Positions 63,087-64,000 of a stretch of DNA of 64,000 nucleotides are shown one piece after another. Numbering within the stretch: position 1 is the first letter of the stretch; every line of letters begins with the position of its first letter. The notes below the pieces were generated by a model. That model was given only the letters and a program-made list of their open reading frames with translations. It did no database searches and was not told the origin of the DNA. The stretch comes from Albugo candida (taxonomy: Eukaryota > Oomycota > Peronosporomycetes > Albuginales), in the NCBI GenBank assembly GCA_040437565.1, contig JBDOQK010000057.1, positions 124,001-188,000 on the forward strand, written 5' to 3'. A program made the position numbers and the translations under genes.

Positions 63087-63906
63087 TTAAAAATGCAGCG
63101 CCAACCATCCACGCCGATGATAACATTTCGCCGGTTTGTACTGCCAAAACGCATCGCTTCTTGTCATTCTCCCCATAAAGAAATTGGTAGTTGTAACGCC
63201 TCCTTGGAAAGAAAATTGAAACGTCGGAAGCTTAAGGCTGAGAACAAAATCACAATCATCAAAATCAGCTTGATGATGTTTTCTTTTTTCCTCTGCAAAA
63301 GCCCGGACAAGGATTTTATATGCCCAATCTGGAATAGTGCTGTGATATTGTGCAAAATTAAAGAAAACGCATTCTAGATGAAATTCTTTGCCTTCTAATT
63401 TGACGTATTTCGGAATGCCAAGGTCAGCTCTAATCTCGTCACCATGAAGAACATGAAATACCTTCTTATTGAGAGTCGTCCTACCTGTCCGTTTCATAGT
63501 TTACAATGTTGGCTTGTGATCCCGATAATTTCCATTTGAGCATGAAAGAGCAAGCTCTATGCTTGCGCATGTAAGTACTGAGCACATTGAACAATAGCAA
63601 TACAAATTGGTATTTCGTTTTCAATTTCTTTACTACCCTTCCACCCACCGTCAGCTGGTTTAATTTCGTCTATATCTTTCTGGTTCAATTCAAGAAAAGT
63701 CCCGCCTACACCTTCTTCTGTCGATGTAGTCCTCTGTGGTATCTTGGTTGATAGGAGAAATCTGGGATCATGAGATTTAGGACGAAAACAGGTATCTCGA
63801 GCGAATTCAGAAACCGGAGTCCCATAAAATGAAAATCTGGACTATCGTAACCCACATTGTGCCAGCTGGTAACTCGGAAAATGATATATAAAGCTGTCAG
63901 CTTCAT
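63087..63906 (-). pseudogene. Secreted-protein candidate D, in three frames
   Basis: The minus strand offers MKLTALYIIFRVTSW from an ATG at 63,906, a modest signal-peptide-like start. An ATG-less frame follows (about 63,838-63,552) with TTSTEEGVGGTFLELNQKDI and CIAIVQCAQYLHAQ. Last comes an ATG-started frame (63,497-63,087, 136 codons) with FHLECVFFNFAQYHSTIPDW, a CDFVLSL stretch and an aromatic-rich tail. Same strand and tight order suggest one gene, either with two short introns or with frame lesions. No splice pair was convincing. Cysteines and the N-terminus suggest secretion. It does not align with the family at 26/50/54 kb. Function unknown. Confidence 0.35.
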
Positions 63907-64000
63907 TCAACCATACAATCCAAAGGTGGGAAAGATGATTCGGTTGACCGCGTTTTGAAGAAAAAAAGTGGAGATTTGTAAAATTAATCATCAAATCAAA

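Noticed and set aside
63087-63497. Candidate D as a fourth member of the 26/50/54-kb secreted family
   Set aside because: The conserved W-x5-[RK]-[LV]-S-I-N and [VI]-S-F-[IV]-K blocks are absent, and no ordered alignment could be made.
1-64000. tRNA, rRNA, CRISPR arrays, bacterial promoters or riboswitches
   Set aside because: No cloverleaf-type A/B boxes, rRNA cores, regularly spaced repeats or operon-like gene packing were seen. The gene content is eukaryotic.

Overview
The window looks like AT-rich nuclear DNA of a eukaryotic microbe. It has no bacterial operons, no tRNA or rRNA genes and no CRISPR array. It does carry eukaryotic genes (CLN3-like, POLD2-like, a UBA/LamG-type giant protein), Ty1/copia remnants and an L1-type LINE. 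A family of cysteine-bearing, apparently secreted proteins fits a filamentous plant pathogen. My best guess is an oomycete such as a white rust (Albugo), but nothing here proves it.

Almost nothing is an ordinary intact gene. Most recognisable coding sequence is broken across two or three frames. From the left: a copia 3' fragment (about 0.3-0.9 kb); a CLN3/battenin relic (+) facing tail-to-tail a POLD2 C-terminal relic (-) (2.7-4.0 kb); a weak copia tail (5.8-6.0 kb); a LINE ORF2 relic on the minus strand, from reverse transcriptase to the terminal zinc-finger region (12.4 to 9.75 kb); a TPR-like relic (-) (18.8-19.5 kb); a well-preserved but broken tryptophan synthase beta relic (-) (25.76 to 24.57 kb), directly abutted by a secreted-family gene (-) (26.74 to 25.79 kb); a long relic (+) with a LamG-like domain and two UBA-like segments (27.4-32.6 kb), ending at a 100-N assembly gap; and a second copia fragment (33.0-33.7 kb).

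The right half holds an aspartic-protease-like gene kept in a single frame with two internal stops (43.0-44.2 kb), the intact secreted-family gene (49.6-50.3 kb), a probable third family member (54.4 to 53.95 kb), a second copy of the same LINE, again on the minus strand (58.25 to 56.4 kb), and a further secreted-protein candidate (63.9 to 63.1 kb). Large intervals between these hold nothing I can identify.

The genes do not form a pathway. The coherent picture is a gene graveyard with retroelement debris, in which the open frames that survive best belong to secreted-type proteins. The three related ones (near 26, 50 and 54 kb) are the best candidate here for an undescribed family.
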